This document shows, piece after piece, positions 22,314 through 34,679 of a DNA stretch of 64,000 nucleotides. The notes below the pieces were generated by a model. The model saw only the letters and a program-made list of their open reading frames with translations. It was not told where the DNA came from and ran no database searches. The stretch comes from Maratus speciosus. Lineage: Eukaryota; Arthropoda; Arachnida; Araneae; Salticidae. How positions within the stretch are numbered: position 1 is the stretch's first letter; every line of letters begins with the position of its first letter. Location of the stretch: NCBI GenBank assembly GCA_963932465.1, contig OZ010796.1, positions 73,721,974 through 73,785,973 on the forward strand. The letters are read 5' to 3'. The translations under genes and the position numbers were made by a program.

Positions 22314-23044
22314 GGGGTCTCAGGACCCTTATAGTTGTAAAAATTTCGAAATTTTAATTTTTTCTATATGTTAAACTCCTATTTTTTCTGAATATTTTGA
22401 TATAATTGTTTCCTTGAAATTCCCATTAGAACAGAAGTTATGATACCCGCTCTATAGCTAAAAAAGCGTTTCTGAAACTTTGAAGTCATTTTTCTCCAAA
22501 TGACATTTTTGGGCATAATGCGCATGATATCTCAAAAACTTTTGAATATTTTTTCCTGAAATTTTCAAAACATATGTTTCATGTTAGTCTGTATAAACTG
22601 AACCTAAAATTTCCTTTTTATTGTTCAAACAAATATTTTTTTAGTTGATTATACTGTTGAAATTTTCTAAATTTTGCATTAGCGAAATACAACTTTGTAT
22701 TAAAAATATAAAAATGTTTTAAATACAAATTTATTTAGGTTCAGAGTAATTATTACAATCTCAAGTATAATTAGGCACCAAAATTTTCATCTAGTTGCAA
22801 AATTCATTTTGTAATCCTGCGCATAATGTTTTATGCTAATTTTTCTGCTCGTCAAATGTCTGATAGTTTGGAGCCCGCTGTAAATGTTAATGCTGCATCT
22901 TGCAATTTTTTGAATACATGAAATGAAAGAACATACTTATATCTTTCATCTCAATAAAAATTGTGTCTTAAAATCAAATACATTTTAATATATTAAATGT
23001 TGAAAATGGTCTTTTTTTCCAATTTTAAGAGTCTTGAGACCACT
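22314..23044. mobile_element. Element with GGTCTCA inverted ends, ~0.73 kb
   Basis: The left end is GGGGTCTCAGGACCCTTA; the right end reversed is GTGGTCTCAAGACTCTTA. TTAA precedes the left end and TTCAA follows the right, so it may be another TTAA-type element. No open frame. Confidence 0.45.
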
Positions 23045-24950
23045 TCAAAAAAAAATTAAATCTTGAAAATTCATAAAGATATCGACTATATATACTGAAC
23101 TGAATTTTGGTTGTCCGCGTAAAGAGGCTGGATGATAACGCGTTTTCCACAGATTGTCATTTTTTATTAAATAACTTCCCACAAAACAGTTTAGTATTTA
23201 ATGAAAGTTAACGAGTAACCTGGAACGAATACTTCGATTTTGATAGTTATCTTTCCTTGGAATGGTCTCGTTCTGGTGTTTTTTCAAAAAGGTCTAAAGC
23301 ACAAACATAAAAATATATAATAACAATTTGTGGAATCATCATTTGTTATCGTCAAGTTACTTTTAAAAAGCAATTGAAATTCAAAGCACTCTACCCCCGA
23401 TATATTTCTGAATTTTTACGATATTTAACTGGTCTTTTTATATGAATTGTTCTGTAGAGTTCGATACCAAATCACGAAAAAGAATCTTTGGTATTGTTCG
23501 CACACAGTTAAAAATTCATACAAATATACACATATTTAATTGGTATCGTTCATACACAGTTAAAAAATTCATAAACATTTAATATATTTATATTCTAATT
23601 GTTCTATATTTTTTCTATTGTACTTTGTCAAGTTTTCGGGAAGTGATATAAATTTGGTGCGAACCTTGCATATAAAAAACGTGCGAAAATTTGTTGAATT
23701 TTTTTAAAAAACGTTTATATATCTATGAAACTTACACAAATGTTGTATAATATCTCCAATGTAAAAAAAAAGTCTCTCAGACTGACAGGAAAAACTGTCA
23801 ATTTTGGTGCCAGTGGAAAACCGTTTAATTTACAGAAAATATCTGTAATTTTTCATTAAAACAGTTTTTTTTTGTAAAAATACAGATTTTTCTGCAAAAA
23901 TTACAAAATCCACTTTTTTTACAGAGAAAAACTGTTTTCTATAAAACAGTTTTTTATTCTGTAAAACATATTATTTTTTTTCTGTAAAAATTACAGAATT
24001 TTTTTTTTTTTTACAGTGCACCATAGTACTGCAGCTACAGATCATTTAGAATATTTTATTTTACAGACTAATCCCAAATATTATTTTTTCTTCAATTTAT
24101 TGTTGGTCCTCTAATTGCGCCCCTTGTTATGAAATCTTCTCTGAAACATATAAGTCAAACATTTTCTTTATATTCCCGAAGTTACAGCAGAATTCGTCGA
24201 GTATTTCCTATATATTCATCAAAACGAGTAAAATCGAAAGAACTCGGTGATTTTTGGCTATATAGTGTTATTTTATAAATGCTTTAAAACTTTTTTTACA
24301 CCCAAGCAATCTCAAGCAAATGTTAATAGAAAAGCAGGAAAAGGTAGTTATATTGGAATGGTTGGCATAATTGTCCATTTTATTAGACGTAAAAATGACA
24401 TTACATGAACCTTTGTTACAATTTCAATCTCTCGCTTTAATGAACGTTCGTTATATCGAGTGTCTATTGTAACGATAAATTTTTCTCAAAAACTCACATC
24501 GTAAGCTCTTTTTTACCTATTAAATCTCAATGTTTTATTTAAACATCCTACAGCTACATTAAAGATACAGATCGCTATCAAATTTCCAAAAATTGTTTAA
24601 TAGATTTTAATGCTTTTGAAATATTTAAACTATTCTTAAACGTTCATAAAAAGCGCTTAATGAATTTTAAATTACAGCCACGGCAATCATAAAGTAAGGA
24701 AATCCCCTGCGATAAAGCTTAATGGTAATCGGCCACAGTTTTTCGTTCCAAAACTTGGCCTTCACAGCGCAATATGTATGGTAATAAAATGCTTTAATTA
24801 AGATATACATAAAATTTTTACATAGGTTTATTATATCGATATCTTTAATCAGCACGTGTTTTTATAAGCATTATGTTTATAGAACGTTTGTGCTGTGTCT
24901 TTAATTGTTTTTAGTTATTGAAAAATTTTGTTACTTGAATTTTTCTTTAT
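23045..24950. other. Intron with an ACAGAAAA-TCTGTAA repeat patch
   Basis: 23780-24020 is built of ACAGAAAATATCTGTAATTT, AAAACAGTTTTTT and TTTTTTACAGTGC. It resembles the sequence at the right edge of the window (63805-64000) and ends like the CACTGT elements. The rest is AT-rich with no gene. Confidence 0.45.
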
Positions 24951-24975
24951 ACTGGCAGCCCCTGGCGACCAGTTT

Positions 24976-25106
24976 GGTCTCCCTTAAATGTATAGCTTTG
25001 CATAATGTTACTTTTATTCATACTTTAATTTACTTGCTCAATCCTTCACTGAATCGGAAGGTTCTGACAGAGAAATCAAGAACTCGGTACTTTAGCAGGG
25101 GTGCAG
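24976..25106 (+). repeat. 130-bp direct repeat, left copy
   Basis: From TTTGGTCTCCCTTAAATG to CTCGGTACTTTAGCAGGGG it is almost identical to 26040-26169 (differences include GCTTTG/GCATTG and GACAG/GATAG). The copies are 1.06 kb apart. The open frames covering them are the same chance frame in both copies. Confidence 0.8.
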
Positions 25107-26039
25107 GTGATAAATCACCAAACATTGTTCCCGTTGCATTTTTTCGTATTTTATTAACTTCATTTAAAATATAATCCTTTCACTTATATTATTTATTTAA
25201 AATACATAAGTTTAATTTAAAACACCAACATTATTTAAAGTACATGACTTTCACTTATTTCATTAAAAAAAAGATAAAGAAAAAAATATAAAAGAAAAAA
25301 GAAAAACAATAAATAATACCATAAATTAAGACATTTAAAAGAAAAAAGAAAAACAATAAATAATACCATAAATTAAGACATTTAATTTGAGCATCAAAGC
25401 ATTGTTTATAATTTACCTTGCGAAAAATAAAAAGTGCTACCGGTGAGATTTGCGCTCGGCTAACATAAAAGTACCAGGAACTCTGCGATCATAGCAAAGT
25501 TTTGTATTTTTTTTGTTGTTATGTATTTTATCTTTCTTGACAAATAGAACTTAACTTACATAAGGATATATGCTTCATGTCCGTTTGCTTATCACACACT
25601 CTTAAAATACATTATTTCATTTAAAACGCAAAATAAATAAATAAATAATATCATAACAAAAGCATTTTATTTCAGTATCAAAAGCATTGTTTCTAATTTC
25701 TACACGCAAAAAATTAACAACTCCTATTGGCAAGCAAAAAAATGCTAGCAGGTTTGATTTTCTAAACAAACCACTCGTCGCCATAGGCAAAAGAGAAATA
25801 AACGCTGTTTCGCTGCAGAGTACCTTAGCGTTTTATATATATTGATTAACCGTTAAAATACCATTTTTTCGCCTGGTTGGTATAGGATTGCTTTAGATGC
25901 CTGTTTTTTTATTATTATTATTGACGATTCTGCCTACCACTCTTTCCATACAGCAATTTTCATGATATATCGTTCACTTGGCAGAAGGCTGTTACAAACA
26001 ACAACAAAACACTAACAAAGGTTTGAAGTTTATTTACCA

Positions 26040-26169
26040 ATTTGGTCTCCCTTAAATGTATAGCATTGCATAATGTTACTTTTATTCATACTTTAATTTA
26101 CTTGCTCAATCCTTCACTGAATCGGAAGGTTCTGATAGAGAAATCAAGAACTCGGTACTTTAGCAGGGG
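26040..26169 (+). repeat. 130-bp direct repeat, right copy
   Basis: This is the partner of 24976-25106. The interval between holds AT-rich sequence, including a 48-bp tandem duplication (AAAAGAAAAAGAAAAACAATA units, 25275-25383). A flanking direct repeat could be an element's terminal repeats or a local duplication. Confidence 0.8.
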
Positions 26170-26379
26170 CCCGGTACGGTATGCTATTTCTTTCTCCCAG
26201 CTTATTTTGTGTATTCCAAAAAATAACGTTACCTTACAGAAGCCAGTTTTCAAATCGTACAGAAGCCAGAAATTCTTAAGCGGATGCGAATGACGTCATT
26301 TTACATAAAATAAAACGTGTGCTTTAAGTCTTAAAATTGAAATCTGTTTTGTACTGCAGTAGAGTGCTTAACCGAATAA

Positions 26380-26642
26380 TTTTCTTCTGATTTACTGGTG
26401 GCTTCTATTATTATGGAACAGCCATTATAAATGAAGCGTTAGGTGAAGATGAAAGAGCAGCCGTAAAAAAGTTGGAACTCAGATTTTCTGGTCAGAATGG
26501 GGTAAAAAAATTATGGTCATTTTTTCCACCATTCTAACCAGAAAGTCAGAGTTCTAACTTTTTTACGACTGCTCTTTCATCTTCACCTAACGCTTCATTT
26601 ATAATGGCTGTTTCATAACAATAGGAGCCATCAGAAGAAAAT
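26380..26642. mobile_element. Palindromic (foldback) MITE, ~262 bp
   Basis: Arms of about 115 bp: TTTTCTTCTGAT..GGTGGCTTCTA..ACAGCCATTATAAATGAAGC.. and its reverse complement meet around GGGGTAAAAAAATTATGG. No coding content. The target duplication is unclear. Confidence 0.8.
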
Positions 26643-26656
26643 GAAGTAATGGAAAT

Positions 26657-26700
26657 ACCGGGGGCGACACTAAATTCTGAAAAAGCAGAATTCCTGTTCT
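26657..26700 (-). repeat. Third copy of the R2 stem-loop
   Basis: ACCGGGGGCGACACTAAATT then CTGAAAAAGCAGAATTCCTG is the reverse of the R2 start. Here the CCGGGGGC that ends R2 copies lies directly beside the start motif. Confidence 0.6.
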
Positions 26701-26969
26701 CTAGTCTATAACATTACGTTGGGTACACTGCAAGATAGTCGTCAATATCGAAACTGAAATTGTGACATTAATTCGCAAAGTAATATACGTGATTTAAAGA
26801 GTTTTAAGCAATAAAGGAAAAGAAAAAAAAGGGGGGGGGGGAATTTCGTACTGTGGCAGTTTTATTCCAAGCAAACGCTATGTCTAGTAGAAATTTACCA
26901 AAAAGATTATTGTTTGAAAATATTGGTAGAGAAAGGTATTAAAAATAGAGTCGCCTTTGGCTCCCCAAT

Positions 26970-27165
26970 ATGAATGGTACCAGTGATGGAACAGCGGAGC
27001 AGCAATTGGATGATTGTCACCACTAAATTTTTACAGTATTCTTCGCCTTTTCAAAGTCTCATAAATTCTATCCAGAAGCAAGACGAAGAATACCATAAAA
27101 ACTTATCGGTGTCAATTGATTCTTTGGTGTTACACTGTTCCATCACTGATGGTACCCACGTGTAC
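26970..27165. mobile_element. Imperfect palindromic MITE, ~195 bp
   Basis: GGTACCAGTGATGGAACAG at the left and CTGTTCCATCACTGATGGTACC at the right, with inner arms TTGTCACC..ACAGTATTCTTCG and CGAAGAATACC..GGTGTCAA. The open frame 26974-27186 is the palindrome itself. Confidence 0.7.
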
Positions 27166-28243
27166 CGTTGGTATAACGAAGCGTAGGTCTACAAGTGATG
27201 TAGACATCCTATGTTACGGGTCATTTCGCACTTCAAAAGGGGAGGAGTCCACAAAGTTTGACACAATGTGGCATAGGGACAAAGGTGTTAACGCGTCGCG
27301 ATGTCACATCTAAAATATGAAAACATTAAGTTAGGGCATTATTTCTATGTTCATTAAATCCTTTTTATAGCTGGTATTATGTATATATTTTCCCTCTTTC
27401 TTTAATTTGCAAGATCTTTGTAGTTTTCCAGTATTTATATCAATAGGTCGTACACATATACATAATTAGTTTTGTAACAAATATTTAAATATTGCTACAC
27501 TGGCAGCACTAGACGATAGTTCATTATTACAGCGGCTACCAAATAGTTTTATCCCATCATCCCTTGTGTTAGATTTGCTCGCAGAGTTGAAAAAGAATGT
27601 TCTAGCGGCTCGCAATGGAGAGGGTACGAAATGCCCGTCGTTTTGTTTTTTCTCCCGGAGTTTAAAGGAGAGGTGGAGGGAAATGATAAAATGTTTTTTC
27701 GAATCAGCGGATTTCTTCTGAGTTTTGCGATGTAAATATGTACAGTATTCCTGTAAATAATAATATGTCTTGTAGTACAGAGATTCATTAAACATTACTT
27801 TGTACTAAAGTATAGAATGGCGTTTCCTTTTTGAAGTGATGAGTCCGTCATTAAATATTGTGGCCCCTACTTATGAAAAGTAAGGTGGCTATAGTTTTAA
27901 ATTAATAGTTACAAAAAAGTTAGCGTCACAAAAGGAGGGGGTATCACACGAGTCTGACAGCATGTGACTTAGGAAGAGAGAGGGTAAGAAAACCATGAAA
28001 TGAGTGTGACGTAATTTATGGATGACGTTTTAGTTAGTTAGGTATTTGTTTTTTAGTTTATTTAGAAAAGAAGAAATAAAAACTTCTTATTATTTATTTA
28101 TTATTACTTATTATTTCTTATTATTAACTTAAACTTTCGTTTATGCATAGTTTAAAGCATAATATACTTCTGATGTTATCATGAAATAGTATATAAAAAA
28201 AAAATAAGAAAAAACATAAATGTATTTACGTTACCGTTATTCC
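27166..28243. other. Intron, no gene
   Basis: The open frames 27466-27795 and 27549-27788 (both minus) overlap in different frames and match nothing known. Two alike patches (27235-27310 and 27920-28020: AAA-GGAGG-G, CAC-AGT-TGACA-CATGTG-C-TAGG) hint at another dispersed repeat. Confidence 0.4.
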
Positions 28244-28247
28244 TTAA

Positions 28248-28483
28248 CCCTTTAGTGCGCAACTTTGCACATATGCAAACAGTGTTTTGAATTTAATAGA
28301 ATATTTTTATTCATATATACCTAATTCACACCAGAAAAGTAAAATAGCAATATTTGCTTTAATTAATAACATACATTCCGTATTTAAATAAAGCGAAATG
28401 AACCATTGAAACTTTTTGGTATAAAGTCAGATTCTCTGAACTATGTAATTTCGAGAACGTATTCTACCAAGGGAATTAAAGGG
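28248..28483. mobile_element. TTAA-type MITE, 236 bp
   Basis: TTAA at 28244-28247 and 28484-28487. The ends CCCTTTAGTGCGC and GGAATTAAAGGG match for seven bases. Near the left end GTGCGCAACTTTGCACATATGC is partly palindromic. Confidence 0.55.
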
Positions 28484-28981
28484 TTAAAGGTTAAGTTTTA
28501 TAAAATAAATAATTATATAAAATAAGGTATTTGGAGAGATACTTATTAAAATATTTACTAATTTGCAATATTTTAGCGTAAGACAGCCACACGATAGTGG
28601 TTTTTACTTGTATTGCAGATGTGCAACAGAAGAAAAGATTGACGTATTATATGAAAAATGTATCTCTGATTTTTTTCATTAATTTTCCTGTGTTTTAAGC
28701 CTTTCAGAGAATCATATATAATTTTTCGAAACAAAATAAAAAATGGCGCATTTAAGGGTTAATGATCACTTTTCTGAAAGCATGTCTGATAAAATGGTTA
28801 ATATTAAAAGTAAAAGAAGCCATAAAGAGACAAATGCAAGAAAAAAGGCCACAAAAAAGAAGATTTGCATCTTATCAGTTCTAGGAAAACAAATAAGAAA
28901 ATTTAAGTTTCAAGCACGGCATTTTTTTTTTTGCAATTAATTTAATACTGGAACGGAAAATCCTTTGCGTTCAATATTGTA

Positions 28982-30085
28982 TAATTGTGGGGGGAAAAAA
29001 GTAAACTCCCCTACTAACTCTGCAACTTATTATAATAGAAGAAAGTAACTGGTACCAAACCATTGGAAATAAAGTCTACTTTTCAATGGTGTATATAAAA
29101 TTTGCTTAGGGACCACCTACAAATCAAAACCGGACCAACTTTGTTTTTTTTCAATGGCAACACCCAATTTTGACACTCTATCTTAAATCTTCGGTTCAAA
29201 CTATGCATAGAAACGAAATTTCAAGTTCTTTGGATGGTAAGTTTTTGACTTTTAAACATTCAAAATGCAGAACTTCTAATGTTAAATTACATTTACATAT
29301 TTTGATTAATATTCCCTTAATATATCCTTAAATTATAATCCTAATGTGATTTTTTTTTTGTGCGCGGCTATAATATTAAAACACCCAAACATAAATACAT
29401 TGAATTTGTAATTAAATTTTTTTTTAAATGTGAATTATAAATTATGAAATTAGCATTCGGAAAAAAATATTAATTGCAACCTACAATTTTTTTTTGATAG
29501 ATTTATATTTATTATTATGTCCAACTTTAAGCGAGTTCTCAATTTCAAATTTTTCTTCCAATTAGTTTTCGAATTATGATTAAAAAACATCAAAATGATG
29601 GTTTAAGGGGTCTAGGATGTGCAGAAAAGCATAATTTGAAAAAAGATATTTTACTCATTTTATTGAAACATTTGGGCTGACAATAGTCGAAACATAGTAA
29701 GCGAGTGAAAGGGTCAAATTGGCAAGAAATAATACATTAATAAAACTGGCATAGTCATTCTGTAGCATTTCAACCATCGAGTACAGAACTTCAATTTGGA
29801 TACAACCCCTAAAATAGGCACATTTTAAAATAGTTAATTTCTTTGAAATTAATTGTACGGATTTCGTGAAAATTTGTATTTATACTAATTGAAGGGTGTA
29901 GAATTTATTTAGGGTGCAAAACTTGGGTATTGCTATTGAAAAAAAGTTTTGGCTCGTTTTGATACGTAGATGCCCCCCTAAGCAAATTTTATATACATCA
30001 TTTAAAAGTACAGTTTATTTCCAATCGTTTGATACTAGTAACTTTTTTCTACAATAATAGGTTGCTGTTGCAACGTTAGGGGGTG

Positions 30086-30117
<32 letters not shown>

Positions 30118-30131
30118 GTTTTGCACGACTG
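28982..30131. mobile_element. TIR family T, copy A (~1.15 kb, TA target)
   Basis: TA borders both ends (28980-28981, 30132-30133). The left end TAATTGTGGGGGGAAAAAAG then TAAACTCCCCTACTAAC and the right end GTTAGGGGGTGTTTACTTTT...TTTGCACGACTGTA are inverted repeats. The interior pairs with copies B and C (GGTACCAAACCATTGGAAAT, TTTGCTTAGGGACCACCTAC). There is a T run at 30091-30118 and no transposase. Probably a Tc1/mariner-type non-autonomous element. Confidence 0.75.
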
Positions 30132-31117
30132 TACAGTGTACAGTAAAAGAAATAGCATGTATTGCGGTAGTCAGTGAAGAAAACTTTTTAAGTTTATAGT
30201 GATACAAGATGAGTAGAAAAAAATTGTACAAACTTTAAGAAATGGGAGTGTACAGCAAATAAAAAATTTCTGGTATAGTGAATCAGGATTGCAATCCATT
30301 CTTTCATTCAAAAATACAGAGTGTCTCACTTCAATCTCAGTGCACCAAAATCCGAACATAACTATTGTTCATAACTTTAACTAGAATAAAGATATTCGAA
30401 AGCAATTTTAAACAGATTGATACAGACAGATCGAAACTTTCTTTTGTTATTTTAGTTACTTTCTTTTGTTATTTTAGTTATATTATACTGCACGTAAAGT
30501 TCTTCGAATTTGGTTTCAAATAGAGAAAAACAAGTCGAAATGCACCTAGACCTCAGATTTTTCAATTTTTGATTATTTTTTTTAAAAATTTTTGTATTGA
30601 GAAGGAATTTTTATGGTTTTTTTTTTTTTTTTTTTTTTTTTCTAAGTTCGTCAGCGAGTTTTCGGTATTGTGAAATCAATCCGATTTCAATCTTTTACGA
30701 CTTTAAATATTGCACACTTTTAGAAAAATTCTACTTGGAATTCGTACAGAAATTTGTTTGATTTTATGGAATTTCTTTTAAATCCCACTTTTTCATAAAA
30801 ATGAGAAATTTCATTTTTATTAAACAATTTCGATATAAAATCATTACTCAATATAATCATACATCGTTGCATGGTGAAAACTTTCTACCAATTAAAAAAA
30901 TCAAAAAATAGTAATTGGATCAGTTTTACGAATTTCTAAACATATTAATTGAAAGCTGTTTTTGTCTCTCTGTAGAAAGATCCTCCCCCGAAAGACATTT
31001 ATTGTTTATTTATTTATGGTTTATTAGCTATTTATTATTAAACTAACACATTAGAGACAGTTATTGAAGCACCCGATATGTAATCTTGTATTCTCCATGT
31101 ATAATTTCTTTTCCTAG
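30132..31117. other. Intron before exon b
   Basis: The stretch is AT-rich with a T run near 30619-30640. Nothing is recognised except the acceptor region at its end. Confidence 0.45.
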
Positions 31118-31191
31118 GTTCCATATGTGTCTCCAAAATTTCTTCTGAACAGTGGCATATTGACAGTAGGAGTCACATGTGTGCTATTCGG
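31118..31191 (+). CDS. SLC18B1-like: SLC18B1-like exon b: helix 3
   Basis: This exon is 74 nt, starts in phase 0 and ends with GG, leaving two bases of a Gly codon. It encodes VPYVSPKFLLNSGILTVGV followed by TCVLFG, a single hydrophobic helix. The acceptor is TTCCTAG and the donor is GTATGA. The SPKFLL-G-(I/M) pattern corresponds to the end of motif A and the start of helix 3 in SLC18B1 proteins. It is separated from the previous exon by a 19.3-kb intron packed with repeats. Confidence 0.85.
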
Positions 31192-31449
31192 GTATGATTC
31201 TATTCATCACTTTTATTCAATGAATACTAATTTTTATTACATAAAGTGTTTATTTTGCGTTCATATACACTTCATATAGCTAAACAAATTATTCTTTTCT
31301 AACTCTCAGTTTATCCCAAACAATATGTTGTAAAAGAGCAATTCAAAAAATTTTGATGAAAATTTTTTGAGAAGAAATCTTCACGGAATAAATAAATTTG
31401 GAATAAATCATGATCAAGCGTGTCGCGTTTTCTAGTGTTCTAACCTTAA

Positions 31450-32275
31450 CCCATTTATGCCTGAATATTTGTTTTCTCAAATGTGTTGGTAAAATAGCTT
31501 TAAAATGCTGCAAAATGAACTGTAAAAATACTAAAAAAAATTACGCTAAAAATTTTGTATTTATTTGATAAAATGCAAAAGTACTAAGTATGGGAATATG
31601 CATAATATTTGTAATAGTATAATATACATAATTGTATGTTTTATCTAAATTTATGCAAAATAAGCTTTTAAATTGCATATTATATACTATAATTAGTATT
31701 TTTATGAAATACTAAAAAAACACATTTGAATCTTTACAGAGACTAATAACGTTATACGTAATAACGTAATAATAAACTAAGAATAATCGTAATTGAGACT
31801 TAAAAACAATTTGTTTCATAATCATATTGAAAAGGACTTTACATAAATAACTGTCCCCTAAATGGTTAATAAAAATATGCACTCATTCGTGCCTAGCGCC
31901 CTATATTTTGTACGTTACAAAAATGCGTAAAAAATAGGCTTAAATATATAATTTCACAATTAAAAAAAATACGTGTTTCAAAGAACTCTACAAGCTGATA
32001 TTATAACTTATTTATTTGGATCTTTGGTAGAAAAAACGCAAATAAACTTACTTTTTACATTTCGCCATCTTGAAAAATGAAAAATCTATAAACTCCGAAG
32101 AAAGCATTCATTTAAGCAAATAAATATCCGTCTTATGATGTCATCTTTCAGCAACACATAAAGACATTTATAGATAATTATTTGATACAATTTTCATGTT
32201 ATAAAGAAGAAGAAAATTATAAAAATTAAATAAAATTTGTAGTGTCCCAAAAATGGCACGCTATGCATAAATGGG
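31450..32275. mobile_element. TTAA-type element, 826 bp
   Basis: TTAA at 31446-31449 and 32276-32279. The ends CCCATTTATGCCTGAA and GCTATGCATAAATGGG give an 11-base inverted repeat. Internal CTGTCCCCTAAATGGTTAA at 31850 may mark a nested end. It lies in the 2.8-kb intron between exons b and c. Confidence 0.7.
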
Positions 32276-32740
32276 TTAAAGATCTCTTATGGTTTTTGCA
32301 GTATGTCGTTTTGGAAACGATCTGCTATCTTATAAAAGAGAAAGTCATCCAAAAGGGACAAAAGAAAAAGAAAAAAATGTCATCCACTAGTGAACAATGC
32401 TTCATCCAACAAGTTATCCTCTCGAACTCTGTTTGAAATCATGTACTGTATCAGGGCAGCTAAAACGAAACGTTGGGTGGTTGTGTTTGGTAATCTGTCT
32501 AAAATTCTGCTAGTTCAGTAAGTGTCCAATATTTCTTCCAGTTACGTAAGCTTAATTGATACATCAATTAGTTCATATAATAGTAAACTTGGTCACTTTT
32601 CAAATTTGGTACTTTTTTATCAAATCCTCAAGTTTGCATAACAAATATTGCGATTTCCGTTCCGAATTTTCTTTTTCAAATTATAGACAACTGCAATTAT
32701 TTCAAAATTATAAAAGCTCTCAATGTTCTCGTTTTATAAG

Positions 32741-33800
32741 ATACTAGCGGGGCTCGCCCGCTGGTCGGTTTTTCCAAACGAACCTAGAAATAAAAGAATC
32801 TGGTGTTGGTGGTCCCGCTGCTTTCGGCAGAGCACATATGCTTACTCCGGTCTCGAAGCATGCAAATCCCGAATTAGCGTGTTTTTTTTTTTTTTATTTC
32901 GGCCCCCATTAAATTCAAATTTTCAGCTTCGTTGTTCACATTGGCATAAGAACCAATTTATCATTCTTCCAACTCGAATTTAATCCGTAAAATAGCAAAA
33001 GTTACTGGAGAGTTCATTCCGATTCATGCAAACAAAGTGTCACAAATTTCACGGAACGCGAAAAATCCCAGAAAAAAAAATTCACGAAAAATTCAAAAAT
33101 CGCAGCGGAAAAAGTTACAATATTGGACTAAAAGTTTAAAACCATTATTTTTACGAATGCTGAAAAATTGTCGCGGAACGCGAAAAAACGCTACAAATGA
33201 CATGAAAAATCTCGAAAGATTCAGTTACAATTTTGAGATAAATGATTTAAACCGGATTATTTTACAAGTGTCAAAAATTGCCGTAAAATTCGAAAAAAAC
33301 CTTAAAATTGCTTTGAAATGATCTCTATCGAAAAACTCGCTCTACGACTCCAAATAAACTTTATGGGAAGAGGGGAAAAAAGTAGTATATTGGCCTAAAA
33401 TATTGAAACTGGATTCCTTTGACTGATGTGAAAACATCGGAGCAAAATATTTATACTATATGGCTTAGATTGAAACCGCATTCCTTTCACGAATGCCAAA
33501 AAATTCGCCGCGGTACGCGAAAAAACTCATTATTGCATTTAAAAAAATCGTAAAAATTTCAAAAATCATTGTTGGAATTCCAAACGAATTTTATTGGAAT
33601 GAAGATAAAAGTTAAACTAAGTGATTGAATTCGGATGTTTTTTTCGGAAAAATCGCCGTAAAACCTGAAAAAAAAAATTTTGAAAATCGCATAAAACATC
33701 GCTAAAAATTCACAAATCGCAAGGTACAAAATTTACTACATTAGGCTAAAAAATTGAAACCAGATTCCTGTTCATAATGTGGAAAAATCGCTTACAAATT
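32741..33800 (-). repeat. Helitron-like 3' end and degenerate ~115-bp repeat units
   Basis: 32743-32762 reversed reads CGGGCGAGCCCCGCTAGTAT, a hairpin followed by CTAG, as at Helitron 3' ends. From 33000 to 33780 units with GGAACGCGAAAAA-TC, AATATTGG-CTAAAAG-TTGAAACC and TTTCACGAATGC recur about six times; they are the reverse of 19200-19570. The open frame 33037-33321 is an array shadow. Confidence 0.5.
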
Positions 33801-33916
33801 TAAATAGAAGAAATAAAATAGAAAAATGAAAAAAGTGGTTTTGAGGTGCTTAACTTCAGGCACATTTACCTTCCTGACAAATCTTGTAGCTCTGCACACA
33901 CAGCGGTCTCTTCAAA

Positions 33917-33950
33917 GCACAACACACACACACACACACAGACACACAAA
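33917..33950. repeat. CA microsatellite before exon c
   Basis: ACACACACACACACACACACA-GACACACA lies 45 bp upstream of the exon c acceptor. Confidence 0.85.
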
Positions 33951-33995
33951 CATCTGTCTTTATTATTATATATTTTTTTCTTTTCTTTTCTTTAG

Positions 33996-34143
33996 TACTT
34001 TAGATCTGATTGAAAATACACAGTCATTCGTAGCATTAGCGTTTGTTGTTCGCACCATTGAAGGCATAGGAGCTGCCGCTCTGCGAACGTCCTGTTATAC
34101 TATAATTGCATCGCAATTTTCAGAGGGAATAGGAACAACATTC
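33996..34143 (+). CDS. SLC18B1-like: SLC18B1-like exon c: helix 4
   Basis: The first base completes the Gly codon from the previous exon; 49 codons follow, ending in phase 0 before GTAAGT. The acceptor follows a strong pyrimidine tract ending CTTTAG. It encodes TLDLIENTQSFVALAFVVRT, then IEGIGAAALRTSCYTIIASQ and FSEGIGTTF. The conserved RxxEGIGAA..T..Y.I pattern is the MFS helix-4 signature; the Arg is the motif-B position. The open frame runs slightly past the donor in both directions, which gives a longer apparent ORF (33826-34176) that is not the real exon. Confidence 0.9.
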
Positions 34144-34235
34144 GTAAGTAAAATAATAAAAAGTAATGTTTTCTAGAACTTCAATTCTTATTAATTTTCA
34201 AATAATGACAATACTTTTGATTTTTTCCCTAACAG

Positions 34236-34304
34236 GCTATTTTAGAGACTTTTCTGGGAATTGGCCTTATTACAGGACCCACATTAGGTGGAGCTCTTTA
34301 TGAC
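34236..34304 (+). CDS. SLC18B1-like: SLC18B1-like exon d: helix 5, antiporter motif
   Basis: This exon has 23 codons and is phase 0 at both ends. The acceptor is AACAG and the donor GTAAGT. It reads AILETFLGIGLITGPTLGG then ALYD. GxGLxxGPxxGGxLY is the MFS motif C of drug/H+ antiporters and vesicular transporters, at the expected place in helix 5. The intron before it is only 92 bp, while the one after is 17.7 kb. Confidence 0.92.
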
Positions 34305-34679
34305 GTAAGTCTTTTCAAACTTTAGGGAAAATTTTGCATGTTGGTGTATGGGGCATTCTCAATATCTTTTGACTTTCAGGAATAAAAATCTGGTGAAATT
34401 AAACTTGCTAAAATAACATTTTAAACTTATAGACGAATGCCTTAATGATTCAAAATAAAGAAAAAATGGTCAGCAGCGAATTTTTTTTTATTTAACTGAG
34501 GTTTAAGTTAAACTTGCGGGTTTAATTTTTTTTACCATTTTAACACTATAATTTTTTATTTTCTTCTAAATTTTTACTTATAATGAATTTGCATAGTACC
34601 CACAGGACATTCAAATAAGAAATAATAACAAGGTAGTATTTTTAGTACAATATTTTGGTATAACATTGTCTTAAAGGGG
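34305..34679. other. Intron after exon d, no feature
   Basis: The stretch is AT-rich. Nothing is recognised beyond the donor site. Confidence 0.45.

Noticed and set aside
24976..26169. LTR retrotransposon with 130-bp terminal repeats
   Set aside because: No TG...CA ends, primer-binding site, polypurine tract or gag/pol remnants in the 0.93-kb interval.
27466..27795. 109-residue minus-strand frame as a gene
   Set aside because: A second frame overlaps it on the same strand, composition is ordinary, and no motif or splice context supports it.
33826..34176. 116-residue open frame on the + strand as a stand-alone gene
   Set aside because: Only 33996-34143 is coding (transporter exon c). The frame merely runs open into a CA repeat upstream and past the GTAAGT donor downstream.
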